64,000 bases of DNA, from NCBI GenBank assembly GCA_038093975.1, contig JBBPTG010000038.1:1-64000 (forward strand), given 5' to 3'. The notes beneath the pieces were generated by a model. That model saw nothing but the letters and a program-made list of their open reading frames with translations. It was not told the DNA's origin and searched no databases. Below are positions 32,343-44,700 of the stretch, piece after piece; within the stretch, counting starts at the first letter, position 1; the number at the start of each line of letters is the position of its first letter. Source of the stretch: Chalciporus piperatus (Eukaryota; Basidiomycota; Agaricomycetes; Boletales; Boletaceae). The position numbers and the translations under genes were made by a program.

Positions 32343-34009
32343 ATGGCGTCTCGCAGAAGCGGTATAATGCGCTTATGGTTTGGTAGCACAAGAAACTCAC
32401 CCGCCCCCGAGGCAATCCAACCAAACCCACCCACTAAGGTGAGTTCTATCCCCCAAGCAACACATCTCACCCACTTACGACATAGCGATCGGATGGCCAG
32501 GCCGACAGTCACATCGTCGACGAATTTCGGCAATACATCAACAATGAAATCCCTTTTCGTCTAATCGACACATCCACCATGAAATTCGTCACTCGAGAAG
32601 CCCTCTTCAACGTCTTCTCTCCCGAAATCTCCAAAATTACCGAAGACGTCGTCATCCAGCGCACGACACTCGATCACGGGGACTCCGACCCCGCATTGGG
32701 CATCTACGTATCCAAATACAAAGCAGCCGTCAGAGAGATCATTCAAGAAGTCGTTCGCTACGTCGTCTTCTCTCATCGCTGGACGGACAGCGAACCTACA
32801 TATCAAGAGATTTCTGCTGGATCGGCGAAGAAGAAACAGCGGGAAACGCCTGGATTCGTTAAACTTGCGCAGTTGTGCGAGAAAGCGAAGATGTTGAAAT
32901 ACAGGTTCGTCTGGTCGGATACGTGCTGCATTGATAAGATGAACCCGACGGAGCTGGGGGAAGCTATCCATGCGATGTTCAAGTGGTATGCGAATTCCCA
33001 CTTGTGCATCGTGCACCTGGCGGAGTCGATGTCATACTCTGACTTTGGTCACGAGTCCTGGTTCAGGAGGGGTTGGACGCTTCAGGAGCTCCTTGCCCCC
33101 AGCCGAATCAAGTTCTACAACAAAAAGTGGCAACCGGTTACAGGGCATCATATTCCCAACGACAAAAACGACATCGGTTTCATGTCCGCTCTCTCCACCA
33201 TCACCGGCATCCCACGGGACGCTGTCGTCGCGGACAATAGCAGAGGCATCAAAGGCCGCACGATCTGGGAGATCATGTCGTGGGCCTCGAAGCGCAAAAC
33301 GACCCGTACCGAGGACACTGCCTATTCTCTCCTCGGTCTCTTCGACATCAATGTCCCAGTCATGTACGGCGAAGGCGGAAAAGCCTTCCCCAGACTTGTC
33401 GAGGCAATTGTTGCAAAGTATGGCCGATGGGACGTGTTTGCTTGGGCTGGACAAGCTTCGGCAAATAACCCCGCACTTCCTTCCTCGCCTGCATGCTACC
33501 CCAAATTCGAGGAGATGATGGTGGCCGGGGACGTCGGGATGAACGACTTCTCGATCGCTCCCTGTGGGCTGCGGTTGAAGTCTGTCCCGCTTATCCCGGT
33601 GCGACTCGACTCGGTATTGGGGGAGCAAGTAGGTGGCTGTTTCAAGGTGACGCTGAAACCAAGAGCGCGCTCAGAGTCGAGCATATACGGTGACGTCGTC
33701 GTGCGCTGCGGGTCATCGCGGCTACGTCACATCCGCGAATCGAAGGATCTCCACGTATGCGTGCTCAATTACCAACCTGTCGGATGGAGCGGTCGCGGGA
33801 AGCTTAGGGTTGGGCGCGAATACGTTTGTTTCCTTTTGCACATGGAGAGCCGCGGTGCAGAGGGATCTGGGTGGCTCAAGTTCGCCACAGACAACCTTTT
33901 ACGCATTTCGTGCAAGGAGAGACCCAAGCATGCTTCCGGGGCCGAAGATGGTGTATTCGAGTTACCGCTCCAGACTACATACGTACGGGCTCCTCAAGCT
34001 ACTCTCTAG
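32343..34009 (+). CDS. HET-domain protein (heterokaryon incompatibility)
   Basis: HET domains are fungal cell-death inducing modules used in non-self recognition. Exon 1 (32343-32438) and exon 2 (32486-34009) join in phase to 539 residues. The three HET blocks are clear. They are YVVFSHRWTDSEPTYQEI; FVWSDTCCIDKMNPTELGEA with IHAMFKWYANSHLCIVHL; and WFRRGWTLQELLAPSRIKFY with TRTEDTAYSLLGLFDINVPV and MYGEGGKAFPRL. The upstream LIDTST motif is typical of the basidiomycete branch. The C-terminal 200 residues are a beta-rich region of the DUF8212 kind, I believe. No NACHT or WD40 part is present. It is the intact paralogue of the relic at 5.4-6.2 kb. Confidence 0.93.
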
Positions 34010-34239
34010 TTCTTTGTATCTTTTACATATGCATGCTGGACGTGTCAGGAGCTCTCCAGGCGGACCCTCTTTACGATGTTCTTATCGAATCGATTCAAAG
34101 GTACCCATGAGATTATCGTAAGTTACCAGCACGAGGCGTAAAACGAGAACAAAAAACGCGTAATAAATATACACAGATTGCACGACTCGCCCACTCATCT
34201 AAGAAACCAAAAGAAAAGGCGCCAGCACCCAATGCACGC

Positions 34240-36007
34240 TCATACCACATATACGTTCTCCTTCTGTATCTGGTATCCTTCCAAGCGTTTGAAATATTCC
34301 AGTCGCTCTCGTCTCTCTTTCTCGTACTGCTGGGGATTGGGGCTGTCAACACATTACCCCATGACTACAAGTCGAGCAAGAACTTACTTCTCGTGTACCG
34401 TCGGACATCCCGAGAACGTCCTCAAGAGCGGTTGCTTTCCCCTTCCCCTTCGTATCTTTGGAGATCGCTTTGCCCTTTGGTCGACCCCGCGAAGCAGGCT
34501 TGGCAGTCGTCGCCTTCCGAGTCTTTGTAGACACCTTCGATTTAGACTCTAACTTCTTAGACCTGCTAGATGCAGGCTTCGTGTGGGTCTCCGTTGTCGT
34601 CTTCGTGCCGCGAGCCCTCAACTTCATCCCACCACCCCCATCATCCGAACCGCTCTCCGTGCCTATTAACTTTGCATTCGCCCCAACGGCTGCCCGTCGC
34701 GTACTTCGTCTTGGAGGAACGGGCGTCGGTGGTGCCGATGATTTGCTTCGACGGGTCGAAGCTGGCGTAGACGACGGCGTAGGTATATGTTGATCTGAAA
34801 TCCTGACCCGCTTGCGCGTAACTGCCTGTGTAGTACGGTTCTCAACCGGCTGTTTGACGCGACCCTTCATCTGGGCCCTCGTCACTCTCAGTATGGGTAC
34901 AGGTATGGGGGTATGCGTATCGCTTCGTCTGCGATTGCTGTTTGTACCCACGGAGACTTTGACGGGGGATGGACTGGATGGCACGTCGCTCCCTTCTCCA
35001 TCCAGATCATCGTCTGGAGTTGGGGAGTCGCGACGCTTGCGTTTGCGTGGGGTACGTAGTGGATCAGGGAAAGTGGGCTGTGAGTGCGTCGTCCCGATGG
35101 CTGCGAGTGGTTGGTCGCTCTTCATCGTCAATAAAGGTGCAACGGGTATGGATGAGCGAGATGGGCCAGGTATTGGCTCATCAGAGTATAGACCTTCAAT
35201 GTCCTCGTTATTGGTGGGTACGGGTTCGTTGAGCTGGGAGAAGGAGAAAGCGGGTGTCTTGGAAGAGGTAGCTACCGTGCTGCGAGGGGGTGACTTTACA
35301 GTACTGGGACGGGTAACGGGTTTGTTGCGGGGTGCTGGTGCTGGTAAAACGGTGCGCTTGGCCTTTAACGCACGCTCTACCGCAAAGAACCCGAACGGAT
35401 CAGAGTCCGATGCTTTGGTAGGTGTGTTGACCTCGTACTCGTATCGAGAACTGGTGCGATGACCGCGAGAGCCACTTGTCGCATGTACATGGTCAAAGTT
35501 CGAGGTAGATGGAGGGAGTGGTGAACTGGGAGGGAGTGAGGAGGATGAGCGGGAATAAAGCCAATTAGGTGGATCAGCTGGATAAGCGAGCGACTTTGGC
35601 TTCTTCGGTCTTCTAGGTGGCTCGATCGTATTCGGTGCCGATCGTTTGAGCGACTTGAACACGCGGACAGGGGATGGTGAAGGTGGATGGAAGAACTGGT
35701 CGGTGATATCGCGGAGGGGCGTGTCCTGAGAGGCAACAGAGTGGGAGTGTGGTGTACGGGCTGCGAATACGGAGGATGAACGATGGACGGGTGCGTAGAC
35801 GGGTGGAGGCTGGGACGAGTGTTCGTCGAGGATCGGCGTGTTCTCGTCGTTCTCTTCCTCGAATAGACTGCCCTCGCCCTCTGGTTCGACATTATGTATT
35901 TCCCGGTCATTCTCGACGACGAGCTCCTCCCCTTCCTCGCTGTCGGCGACGATGAGCTCCTCTTCGGGCGTTGGATCTCGTCTTTGGCGACGCGTTCGAG
36001 GTGGCAT
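34240..36007 (-). CDS. Disordered nuclear protein, candidate fungal sororin
   Basis: Exon 1 (36007-34388) and exon 2 (34329-34240) join in phase, giving 569 residues. Almost the whole protein is disordered, rich in Ser, Pro and basic residues, with many SP/TP sites and an AT-hook-like RGRPKGK (508-514). Four motifs stand out: YSR at 151-153, DPFGFFAVERALKAKR with FGF at 205-207, a conserved-looking C-terminal helix (EKERRERLEYFKRLEGYQ) and KEN at 563-565. Metazoan sororin has YSR, then FGF (binding Pds5/Wapl), a KEN box for APC/C and a C-terminal helix with an F--E-F-L pattern that LEYFKRLEGYQIQKE matches. I chose the ATG at 36007 (MPPRTRRQRR); an in-frame ATG 25 codons upstream is possible. 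The sororin call is an inference. Another disordered chromatin protein remains possible. Confidence 0.8.
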
Positions 36008-36376
36008 GGTGGCAACAATGATAGGGTTCGTGCGTGGGAAAAACACAATTGTGTAATTGTCACGTGCAAGATTAAGCCTCATTGATCACATGACTCGGGT
36101 ATATGAATGGTTCCGGTACCGCAGTCATCTCGCCATCGACGCCAGTCTCGATCGACTCTTTGATATCAGACGATTCACTCGTAAATTCATTTGCACATTC
36201 GCTGCCAACATGACATGATGATATGATTCCTATTTCTTTAGCCCATACCACCCGGCCGGTCCCACACCCACCGAAATCGAATCACCCTCACACGACATCC
36301 CGTAACGAGCGTCAGGTGGTGATTATAATCCTTCTCCAATTCATCTCACTTACCCACACCAAACACCCACCCGACC

Positions 36377-37498
36377 ATGTTCTCCACATCCTTCAAACTC
36401 CCCCGGCACATCCCCATCACGCGGAACATCCTCCTCCAACACCGTCGGAACATGAGCGTACGTCCCCCGAAATCCCCACCATCATCCACTTCTTCCCCAC
36501 AAGCAAAGAAGACGACGATCGCTCGACTAGCCGAACTCCGGGCTTCGAAGACGCCCATATCCGTACTCACAGCTTATGACTTCCCAACCGCTCGTGCATG
36601 TTCCGCTCATCCCGTCGATATCACCCTCGTCGGTGATTCCCTCGCACAAGTATGCTTGGGATACCCTTCTACCACCCGTCTCACCCTCGACGAAATGCTA
36701 CACCACTGTCGCGCAGTCGCACGGGGCACCGCTACCCCTCTCCTCGTCGCTGACATGCCTTTCGGAACGTACGCAGCCAGTCCTAGAGACGCTGTACTCG
36801 CAGCAGTGAGGATGATCCAAGAAGGTCAAGTCGAAGCTGTCAAACTCGAAGGTGGTGAAGAACTCGTTCCACAGGTACGAGCACTCACCACGATGGGAAT
36901 ACCCGTCATGGCACACATCGGTCTTCTCCCACAACGTTCGACGTCCCTCTCGGGTTACCGAGTTCAGGGACGGACAGCCAAATCGGCTAGTGCCCTTCTA
37001 AGAGCTGCACTTGCCCTGGAGAAGGCAGGCGCCTTCTCGATCGTACTAGAAGCGGTACCCAGTCAGGTTGGGGAGTATATCACCGAGCAACTCGAGATAC
37101 CGACGATTGGAATTGGGGCTGGTCCCGGTACCAGTGGGCAGGTTCTGGTGTGGGATGATATGCTTGGGACCTGGCACGGTCACAAAGCCAAGTGAGTATC
37201 CTACCATACCCATCTAGTAAAGATCAATGCAGACCTAGGTTCTAGGTTCGTCCGCCATTTCGCCAACGTTGCGCAAGAAGTCTCCCTTGGGGTAGCAACA
37301 TACGTAGACGCTGTCAAAGAACGATCCTTCCCACATCTGGTGCGGGAAGGCTACTCCATGGACCCACAAGAATGGGATGCCTTCTTGCGCAGCGAGGGTC
37401 ATGAAGTACCAACACACTCGAGCACCACCAACCCATCACCCGAAGAACACCAACCACCCTCCCCAAGCGCCAACCAACCCATCACCACATCGCAATGA
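36377..37498 (+). CDS. ECM31: 3-methyl-2-oxobutanoate hydroxymethyltransferase (ketopantoate synthesis)
   Basis: This enzyme makes ketopantoate from 2-oxoisovalerate and methylene-THF, the first committed step of pantothenate and CoA synthesis. Exons 36377-37191 and 37246-37498 join in phase to 355 residues. PanB-family motifs are SVLTAYDFPTARACSAHPVD, ITLVGDSLAQVCLGYPSTTR, PLLVADMPFGTYAASP, VEAVKLEGGEE, PVMAHIGLLPQ and IGIGAGPGTSGQVLVWDDML. The Asp residues of VGDS and ADMP bind the metal in this family. The N-terminus MFSTSFKLPRHIPITRNILL is basic and hydroxylated and looks like a mitochondrial presequence; a second Met (MSVR) follows. The C-terminus has a Pro/Ser-rich tail beyond the enzyme core. 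Confidence 0.95.
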
Positions 37499-38090
37499 CC
37501 TCTACCATCACGCATTCACCTCCACCGCATACCAACGTTGACCTGGAAGATATTCTGCGTACATACACCCTACTTGGAATTTGTATGATTGAGATGTCGT
37601 TTTGATTTATACATAGCAGGATTCATGACATCGAGCGGGAATGGGTGATTGCATATGGGGTGCCTACGGGGCTTCCCCATGCCTACCTGGCCGTACCCAA
37701 TGAGCAGCACTCAGTGAGTATGATCAAGTAGAAATAAGGAAAGTGGCCCCAGTTTGAGTACTGAGCTCAGGTGTACGCGGAGAAGGTAGTGGAGCGTGTC
37801 AAGAGGAGGAAACGAGTGCATGCTTATATACATACTCATCCGACCCGTCCTAGCCCCGCAGTCATCCTGTTACGTTGTTACGTTTGCATCAGAAAACATC
37901 CGCTGAGTAAGAATGTATGCGAATGAAAGAAGCCCAACACGAATTATGTATATACCGATGATGAAACAATATATTAACTGTGGACGAAGAGGACTCTGAA
38001 TCAGCTGAGAGAACATGAACGCATACTTACATGGAGCCCACCGAGATCAAATCCAAGGTACGAAAACATGCTCGCCTCCAAACAGCCGCG
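37499..38090. other. Convergent intergenic region between ECM31 and ERV2
   Basis: Both genes end here, so it should hold two 3' UTRs. No further gene or repeat was recognised. Confidence 0.45.
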
Positions 38091-39285
38091 CTACCTCCGC
38101 CCACCTTTGATCATCTCCACCCCCGTCACATCATCCCTTGCGACGTCCCACTCCAGATCCGCGAGATCCACCGGGGGAGGCGTGGGTTGCACGACCATCG
38201 TTGCGGTTGATATGATTGTTGATGTTGAGGACGACTTTTTATCATCACCACATCCACAATCATACTCTTCATCGAGCTTCGAACAGTCGAACATCGGTTT
38301 CTCGAGCCGTACGTTGACTTCGTTGTGAACGGCACATAACCTGCGCGGTAGCGTTCAGTACTCAGTCATAATGCACGTTGGTTCGGAGGAGAGCTATACC
38401 ATAGACTTGCCGAGAGACGCGAAGAAGTCTAATTATAACATTGAACATGAGTGGGTTCGGACAAGGGAGAGATAACGCTCCAACGCACCTGTGGAGGAAA
38501 CTTTTTCAACAATTCTTGAAACTCGGCCGCACATTCTCCACAGGGGTATAATCGCGAGGTGAGATACATGTACGCTTCCAATGCTTCCCGTTCGTCTTGT
38601 GTCGGATTCTGTGCGAGCGAGAGCGAGAGAACCGGTCAAAGTCAAAGTCAGTTCAGCCACACCACACTACACCACAAAGGAACGGGCAAACGCACCTCGG
38701 GATATCTCAACGTCATCGTATGACTGCCCTTTCGAGTCGTTACCAGGTCATCAAGTGACTCACAAAGCAAAAAAAAGAAAGACGTACAGCAATTTCCACG
38801 TCGCACGTCCCAGTTCTGCCCTATTACAACCCACATGACATCGTCATCGTCAGCACCACATACCCACAAAACCCAAAACCTCAATCAAACACGAACGTAC
38901 TTTGCAGTCTCGTTCCCAAGTTTCGCCATGATCACACCCCCGACTTGACCCCCCACGGACGTCGGTGTCGGTGCGCCCGCATTCAAGTCTGGAGTGGCGG
39001 CAGTCGGCGGCGGCGTGGGTTTGGGTTTGGGCGTCGGATTTAGAGTACCCGTAGCGACGAAATGAGGATAAGGCAATATATGCAGATCCTTTTCGACTCC
39101 TCCTTCACCGAAAAGTTCGCCCGTCCATGGATCGATGTATGCACGTGAGGGTGGATGGAGGAAGCCGATGGTGGCGAGTAGGAACTGCCCAGGTGTCAGT
39201 GGACGTGTGTGTGGGTTAGAGGAATACGTACGAGGGCGATAGTAATGGCGAAAAAAGAACGAGCGAAACGGGATAATAGAGGCAT
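38091..39285 (-). CDS. ERV2: FAD-linked sulfhydryl oxidase, Erv2 type (ER)
   Basis: This flavoenzyme makes disulfides with oxygen as acceptor, feeding protein disulfide isomerase. The N-terminus (MPLLSRFARSFFAITIAL, then FLLATIGFL) is a signal anchor, which points to the ER lumen rather than mitochondria. A Pro/Thr-rich linker precedes the ALR/Erv core. That core reads across short exons as AELGRATWKLL, HTMTLRYPENPTQDEREALE, YMYLTSRLYPCGECAAEFQE (active-site CxxC) and LCAVHNEVNVRLEKPMFDCS. It ends with EEYDCGCGD, the C-x-C shuttle pair known from yeast Erv2. The start at 39285 opens the hydrophobic anchor. Six or more introns of normal type are needed. Confidence 0.95.
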
Positions 39286-39901
39286 TTTCAAGTACTTGAG
39301 AACAACTCGAGGAGATAGCGAGACCGATCGAAGAAAGGACAAACTTTGCCGATGTCACTTGGATGCCTCGAGTCAAAATTCGAGGCGGGCAATGAACTCG
39401 AAAAATGACACCTCCAGTTGTCTGTTCCTTTCGGCAGTGTACGCAGCTCGATCTACCTGTCGTGATGAAGGCTCGGAGGGAACCATCAATTCTGATTAGT
39501 TCGTCACACGAGTCCCGACTCGCAGTTGAACGCAACAATATCACATTGCCAGCGAGACGTCAAGGTCAGGCCAGGGTAAAGCTACAAGTACTATGGCGCA
39601 GACGTGTGTAGCATATCATCAAAAGGAAGACCACCCGCATAGGCAGGCAGACTCCCTCCGGATCCGAGCAGGAAAAGCTATGTAGTGAGTATGCAAGTAA
39701 AGACAGGTGAAAGTCAGATGGGTGAGTGATGGGATGGATGAGCTAATTCACAAGTAGTGCTACAAGGTGATGTACCGTATTATGCAAGGGAGTGACTTGT
39801 CCGTGAGTACCTGAGAGTCTATGAGCCCGTTCCAGAACGCCGTGGAAGAAGAAAGGAAAAGAAAAGATCATGGGAGTCGTAGACGATGTGTTCGACTTGT
39901 C
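39286..39901. other. Intergenic between ERV2 start and LRR gene end
   Basis: It contains the ERV2 promoter and the 3' flank of the LRR gene, both on the minus strand. No gene was recognised. Confidence 0.45.
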
Positions 39902-41593
39902 TCATGGAGTGGTCGTGCTCTTCTGACACACTCCACAGCCCGCAACGCTGGTCGTCGTTCCCTGCACGGAACACTGTTGAAGAGGACTCGGGCCACACGC
40001 AATGCTCCCACCGAGGCCCGAGTTTCCATTGAGCTCCAGGACCTGCAGCGTGCTTGGGAAAGTCGGTACTGCACCAGTAAGGTTGTTCGAGCCTAGCAAC
40101 AACTGCGTGAGTCCTTTCATGGAGGAGATATCACTCGGAATGGAACCGGTGAGCGACGTTGACGTGAGGTCAAGAGTGCGCAGTGACGCAGCAAGAGAGG
40201 AAGACCCAGCGATTGCGGCGAGCGGCGACGGCGACAATGGTTGCGAGTTCACAAGTCTACATGGCGGAGTCAGGACATCATCAAACGCGGACAAGGGGCT
40301 CAACTTACAGGCTCTGTAGTCCCGTTAGACCAGTCAAACTACTTGGGAGAGTTGGACCCATTTGTGAGTTGTGGACCAGCGCAAGGGTAGAAAGTTGCGT
40401 GAGACCTGGTGCGGAGAACAGCGAATTTGGCAGCGCAGTGATGGAGGTAGCCTCGAGGTGTAGATTCGAGAGGGAAGTCAAGTTGGTGAACGAACTTGGA
40501 AGGGAACCAGCTACGAAAATGCATGTTAACGTTGGTCATAATACCACTAGAGAACCGCTTACCTGGTATCGTGTTCCCCCCGATGACCTCAAGAGTCTGA
40601 AGTGCAGTCAAAGCGCCAATCTCATTGGGAAGCGTAGCCGGGACTCCAGGGAACATCAGTTGCCTGAGGAACAGTGAGTGAACGGCATTGTATGTATCCC
40701 CAGGAAGGCTCACAATGACGAGACGCGCTCCGAAGTATCGCAGACCACACCATTCCAGGTGCAGAAGTTGAGGTTCTGCACCCAGCTACCATTTCCGAGG
40801 GTAGCCTGCCCCTGCGAGTTCGCCGTCTCGTAGATTGCACGAAGACTGCAGAACTGAATAGCGTTATTTATCTGCTGCGCATTTTGGGAGTTCGCCGGAT
40901 TCGAGGCATACGACGAAGGCACAGCCTGAAGAGTCGATAGACAAGTCGAACAAGGATAGCCTGGGGGTGACGAGGGGGCGTTCAAGACATATTGCGAAAG
41001 ACATTGTTGAGCATCCACAGAAAGCGCATTCGCCGTCGACGTAGTTTGACTTGTCGACACCATTGACGATGTATTCGTAAGCGAGAGGACGCGGACGTCC
41101 AAAAAAACGACGTTTCCGATTAAGAGAAGGATGACGATGATGAGGAAGAGGAGGAGACAACACGATCTGCGATTTTGTTTCCTCATTCGAGCGTCGTGGT
41201 TAGGGTCATGAGGTTGTTGACATGGACGTTTCTCGACCTGAAGTGGTGGCCACTGAGAAAGCCGGGGGTCGTGTACAGGAATGAGGTCCGGTTCAGCGGG
41301 GTTGACAGTACGAACGTCGAGGTAGAGGTTCGTGAATCTACGGACACCGGAAGAGGTGGGTGGAGCACCTGGACACCGGAAGAGGTGGGTGGAGCACCTG
41401 CACCCGCCTCGATGTCGGGCGCGGGTTGAGAACGCTTGGAGTTATTCCTGCCAAACGAGAGAGGTGGGGGTTCAGATGGGGCGATGGTCGATGTCGGAGA
41501 GAATCTGGAGGTCTCGATGGGGATGTCTAGGTGGTTGGAGGGTATAGAGAGAGGTGGCAGGTGTTCACGGAACCTTGACCTTGGCTCGCTCAT
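39902..41593 (-). CDS. Type II membrane protein with plant-like leucine-rich repeats
   Basis: The cytosolic N-terminus (MSEPRSRFREHLPPLSIPSN) is Ser/Pro-rich, about 120 residues. An intron joins HHF to RKQNRRSCCLLLFLIIVILL, a signal anchor with basic residues before it, so the rest is outside the cell or in the lumen. The outside part starts with a Thr/Ser stretch and the LRRNT-like cap NLNFCTWNGVVCDTS. Plant-type LRRs follow: LPNEIGALTALQTLEVIGG, LRTLDLTSTSLTGSIPSDIS, GLTQLLLGSNNLTGAVPTFP and LQVLELNGNSGLGGSIACGP. It ends at 39902. No kinase domain is present. Such LRR ectodomain proteins are unusual in fungi but known in Agaricomycetes. A 29-bp tandem duplication lies in the cytosolic part. 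Confidence 0.82.
41342..41399. repeat. Perfect 29-bp tandem duplication inside the LRR gene
   Basis: The 29-base unit starting GGACACCGGAAGAGGTGGG occurs twice head to tail without mismatch. It lies in the first exon of the LRR gene on the minus strand. Because 29 is not a multiple of three, the two copies are read in different frames (APPTSSGVQ, then VLHPPLPVSVDS), and the frame downstream is set by having two copies. Confidence 0.95.
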
Positions 41594-41794
41594 CGTGGGG
41601 AGGGTCGTAAGAAGGAATGAGAGAAAAAAGAGAGAGGTCGTTAACCGTGCAAGTTCGTCAATCCAACCAGAGAACAATGAGGAAACCGAGGCAATCGACG
41701 TCACAATAGACTTCCAAATATAGTAATCAATGTTTGGTCTTGTTTATACCGATAACACCTCCGAAGTCAAGCAAAGTGTACCAAGTGTCCACGG

Positions 41795-44700
41795 TCATGA
41801 AACGGCCGCCTCCACCGCTTCTGGCCCCTTCTTATGCCGTCGTCTTCGTTTCTTCTTGGTCACGCCCTCTTCTCCCTCTCCCTCGCCTCCGCCGGGTCGT
41901 GCAAACGGGGTTCCAACATCCGAATCGTGTTTCCGCTTCCGCGATTTATCTTGGACGTTTGCCTCGGCACCGGCATCCTCGCCATCTTCGCCATCTCCAC
42001 CTTGCTCGCCAGGACTAGTTTTTAGCCTCGCTCGCTCTTTCTTCCCCATCCGCTTCTTCTTCTCTCCCCGTGCTTCGCCACTCCTATTAATTGAACCTCC
42101 GCGAACATCGAGGGACCATGCATCATCGTACTTCGAGTCCCGGGAGCGTAGAGTGTCCCGGAATTCCTTTAGGCGTTGGGCACGCGTTGGATCCCAATTT
42201 TTCTTCCCTGCGAGGGTGTTCAATTATGAGTACAAAGAGGAATGTAGACGATCTTGGAAAGCACACGAACCTCGGTCAACACGATATGGCGCCATCTTTT
42301 TGAGCCCGACATAAGAATTCAACTCTGCATCCCTCGCAAGCAAGATCTCAGCCGGTGTGAGGCCATAGTTTTCGGGTGTCGTCGTCGTGTAGTGGAAACG
42401 CGTGGGCATGTGCGATGTCTACGAAAAGTCCATTAGAACACAGCTCCGCAACGAGACAGAGACACTCACTATACCGCTGAACCCAAGCCGGGACACCACC
42501 TCATCCATATACGCGTCCACTTTACGTTTTCGTTCCTCTTCAGTCCCTTTCCATTCCCCTTCATCGTCGTCCCAGTCGTCCCAACCAGCACCGGTATCCA
42601 AATCTGCATCCATGGCATCGATGTCGACCCCGGAATCTTCCTGATTGTCATCTCCCTTCTTCTTTTTCTTCTGCTCTTTCTTTTTCTGCTTCTTGAGGTC
42701 AGCTTTGGATTTGGATTCTGACAGGGGTACGATGTCGTCGATGTCGATATCATCGTCCCAGGTTGGTTTTTGAATCTCGCCGTCGACTGTCCACAAACCA
42801 GAATTGGTTAGTTGAATCACCGTGGAAGATGATAGTCAACTTTACCGCCATCGTCGTCTCCGCCGTACAATATCGCCATTTGTGTGTCATGTTGAGATGG
42901 GTCCCAATCAGCATCGAGATCAAGGCGGGCCAGAGCTACAATAGAATTACAATGGGAAAAGCAATCTGATGAGACCAAATCCACTTACCATCCTCTCCGA
43001 TACCCCCCAGTCCACCTTCAGCGCTTACCATCTCCAGCTTTCTCCGCAACTCCTTCACTCTGAGCGCCTTCAAACGAGCGAGCTCGTCTTTCTTCTGTTG
43101 ATTCTTCAACTTCTTTCTGTCCGAGGTACCATCAACAATTGCGAACGTAGCCGCGTCATTGTCATCTGGTTCTTCCTCGGCAACCGCAGCTTCCACCAGC
43201 GCTCGCTCGTGCCGAATCTCTTCCCTCCGCTCTTCCAAGAGTGTTTTCTTCTCCGCTTCTTTTCGTTCCGTCTTTCGAGCGCGGGCGTCTTTCCGAGTGG
43301 TGGACTCGCGTCGGGCTGATAGGAGATTACGAGGGAAAGACGGGATATGTGCAGCGTCCCTGTGATGATCAATGTTAGTGGCCAGTAGGGAGCGAACTAT
43401 AGTCAAAACAGCACTTACGGCTCCTCGAACCTAAAGTTGTACGACGTCTCGAATGCATCTGCAAGGTCATCGAAGGAGTCTGCGTCTGAAAGCGTCGGGT
43501 CATGGTCTCCCTCTGCACCGCCGTCCAAGTCTTCTTCGCCGGCATCAGAGTCGGCAGAACGTTTGGCGGATTTCTTTCTCGAGGATTTCGACGACGAATC
43601 GACGATTTCGTTGTACGTTGGTACGCGTCGATTTGAGCGGTCTATCCAACCTCGATTGAAGATATAGCTATTAAATACGGTCAGTCGCTACCGGAGATGC
43701 AAAACAGAGCGAGGGTTTAAACACGCCAGTTCATGAGAGGTTACACGTACTTCATGAGGAATTCTTGATCTGTTTCTTCCGTGGGCTTTTTGCCGGTCTT
43801 CTTCGCGGCTTTCTTTCCCTCTTCACCGACCTTTGCCTCCTTGCTCGCCTTCTCTTCCTCTCGTTCCTTCTGACCCTTCTTTTTCTTGCCCCCGCGCTCC
43901 TTTTCACCATCGCCTGCGACTTCAGCTTGACTGCCACTCTGAGAACTAGTGGCAACTTTGTTTGTGTCCACGGTGACGAGCTCACGAAGATCCCCGCCAA
44001 CTTCCCGCTCCAGGAACGCTTTGTATTCCTCTTCTTCTAGCTCTAGTTCGTCGCGTGTGCGTTCACGCGGAACGAGTAAATCATCGTCCTCTCCTGCATG
44101 TGATCGTTATGCAATGTCCCACAAAATACCAAAAACATGGAACTGGGACTGGGACATACCTTCCTCCCTCGTGTCAACTGCGCCATGGAAAGCGGCGAGG
44201 GTCTCCGACCGAAGAATATGTTGTTCCTCGGCGTGGGTCAGGGGGCTTGGTTCTGGACTAGGTGAACGAGAGCCAGCGTCGGCAAGTGCAGATACGAGCG
44301 CTGCCTCTCGGATCGTGAGCGGTTTCGACTTGTTTCGTGCACAAGCATTAGTGGTCAAAAAGGCCATGTAGAATCGATCGCGCGGACCTTTTCTTTAGTC
44401 TTCGTTTTCGTGACCGGTGCTTTGTCCTGCGTTCGGGTATGTTCCTCTGTGAATGACATGAATTCGATCGGGCGCTCAGGCCGATGGAGGTCTATAAGAT
44501 AACAGACATACCTTCGAACACACTCCTCCCACCTTCGTATATAGCTGGGTCCTTCTTCCGTATCCGCGCAAGCGTCCTTAGAATGGCAGCGTCCACTGCG
44601 GGTGTGAGTTCTTCGCCATCAGAGTCCTCCTCTGTATCCTCGGAGTCCTCGGAGTCCGAAGAACCCGAGCCTGAATAGTCCGACCCGTACTTTTCTTTCA

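Noticed and set aside
34346..34387. Read-through C-terminus (VSSCSTCSHGVMC) of the sororin-like protein
   Set aside because: GTAAGT after GTRE is a strong donor, and splicing to the acceptor CCCCAG restores a conserved-looking helix in phase.
35377..36069. Second long minus-strand frame (230 codons) overlapping the sororin-like gene
   Set aside because: It is a Ser/His/Arg-rich shadow frame of the Ser/Pro-rich coding sequence.
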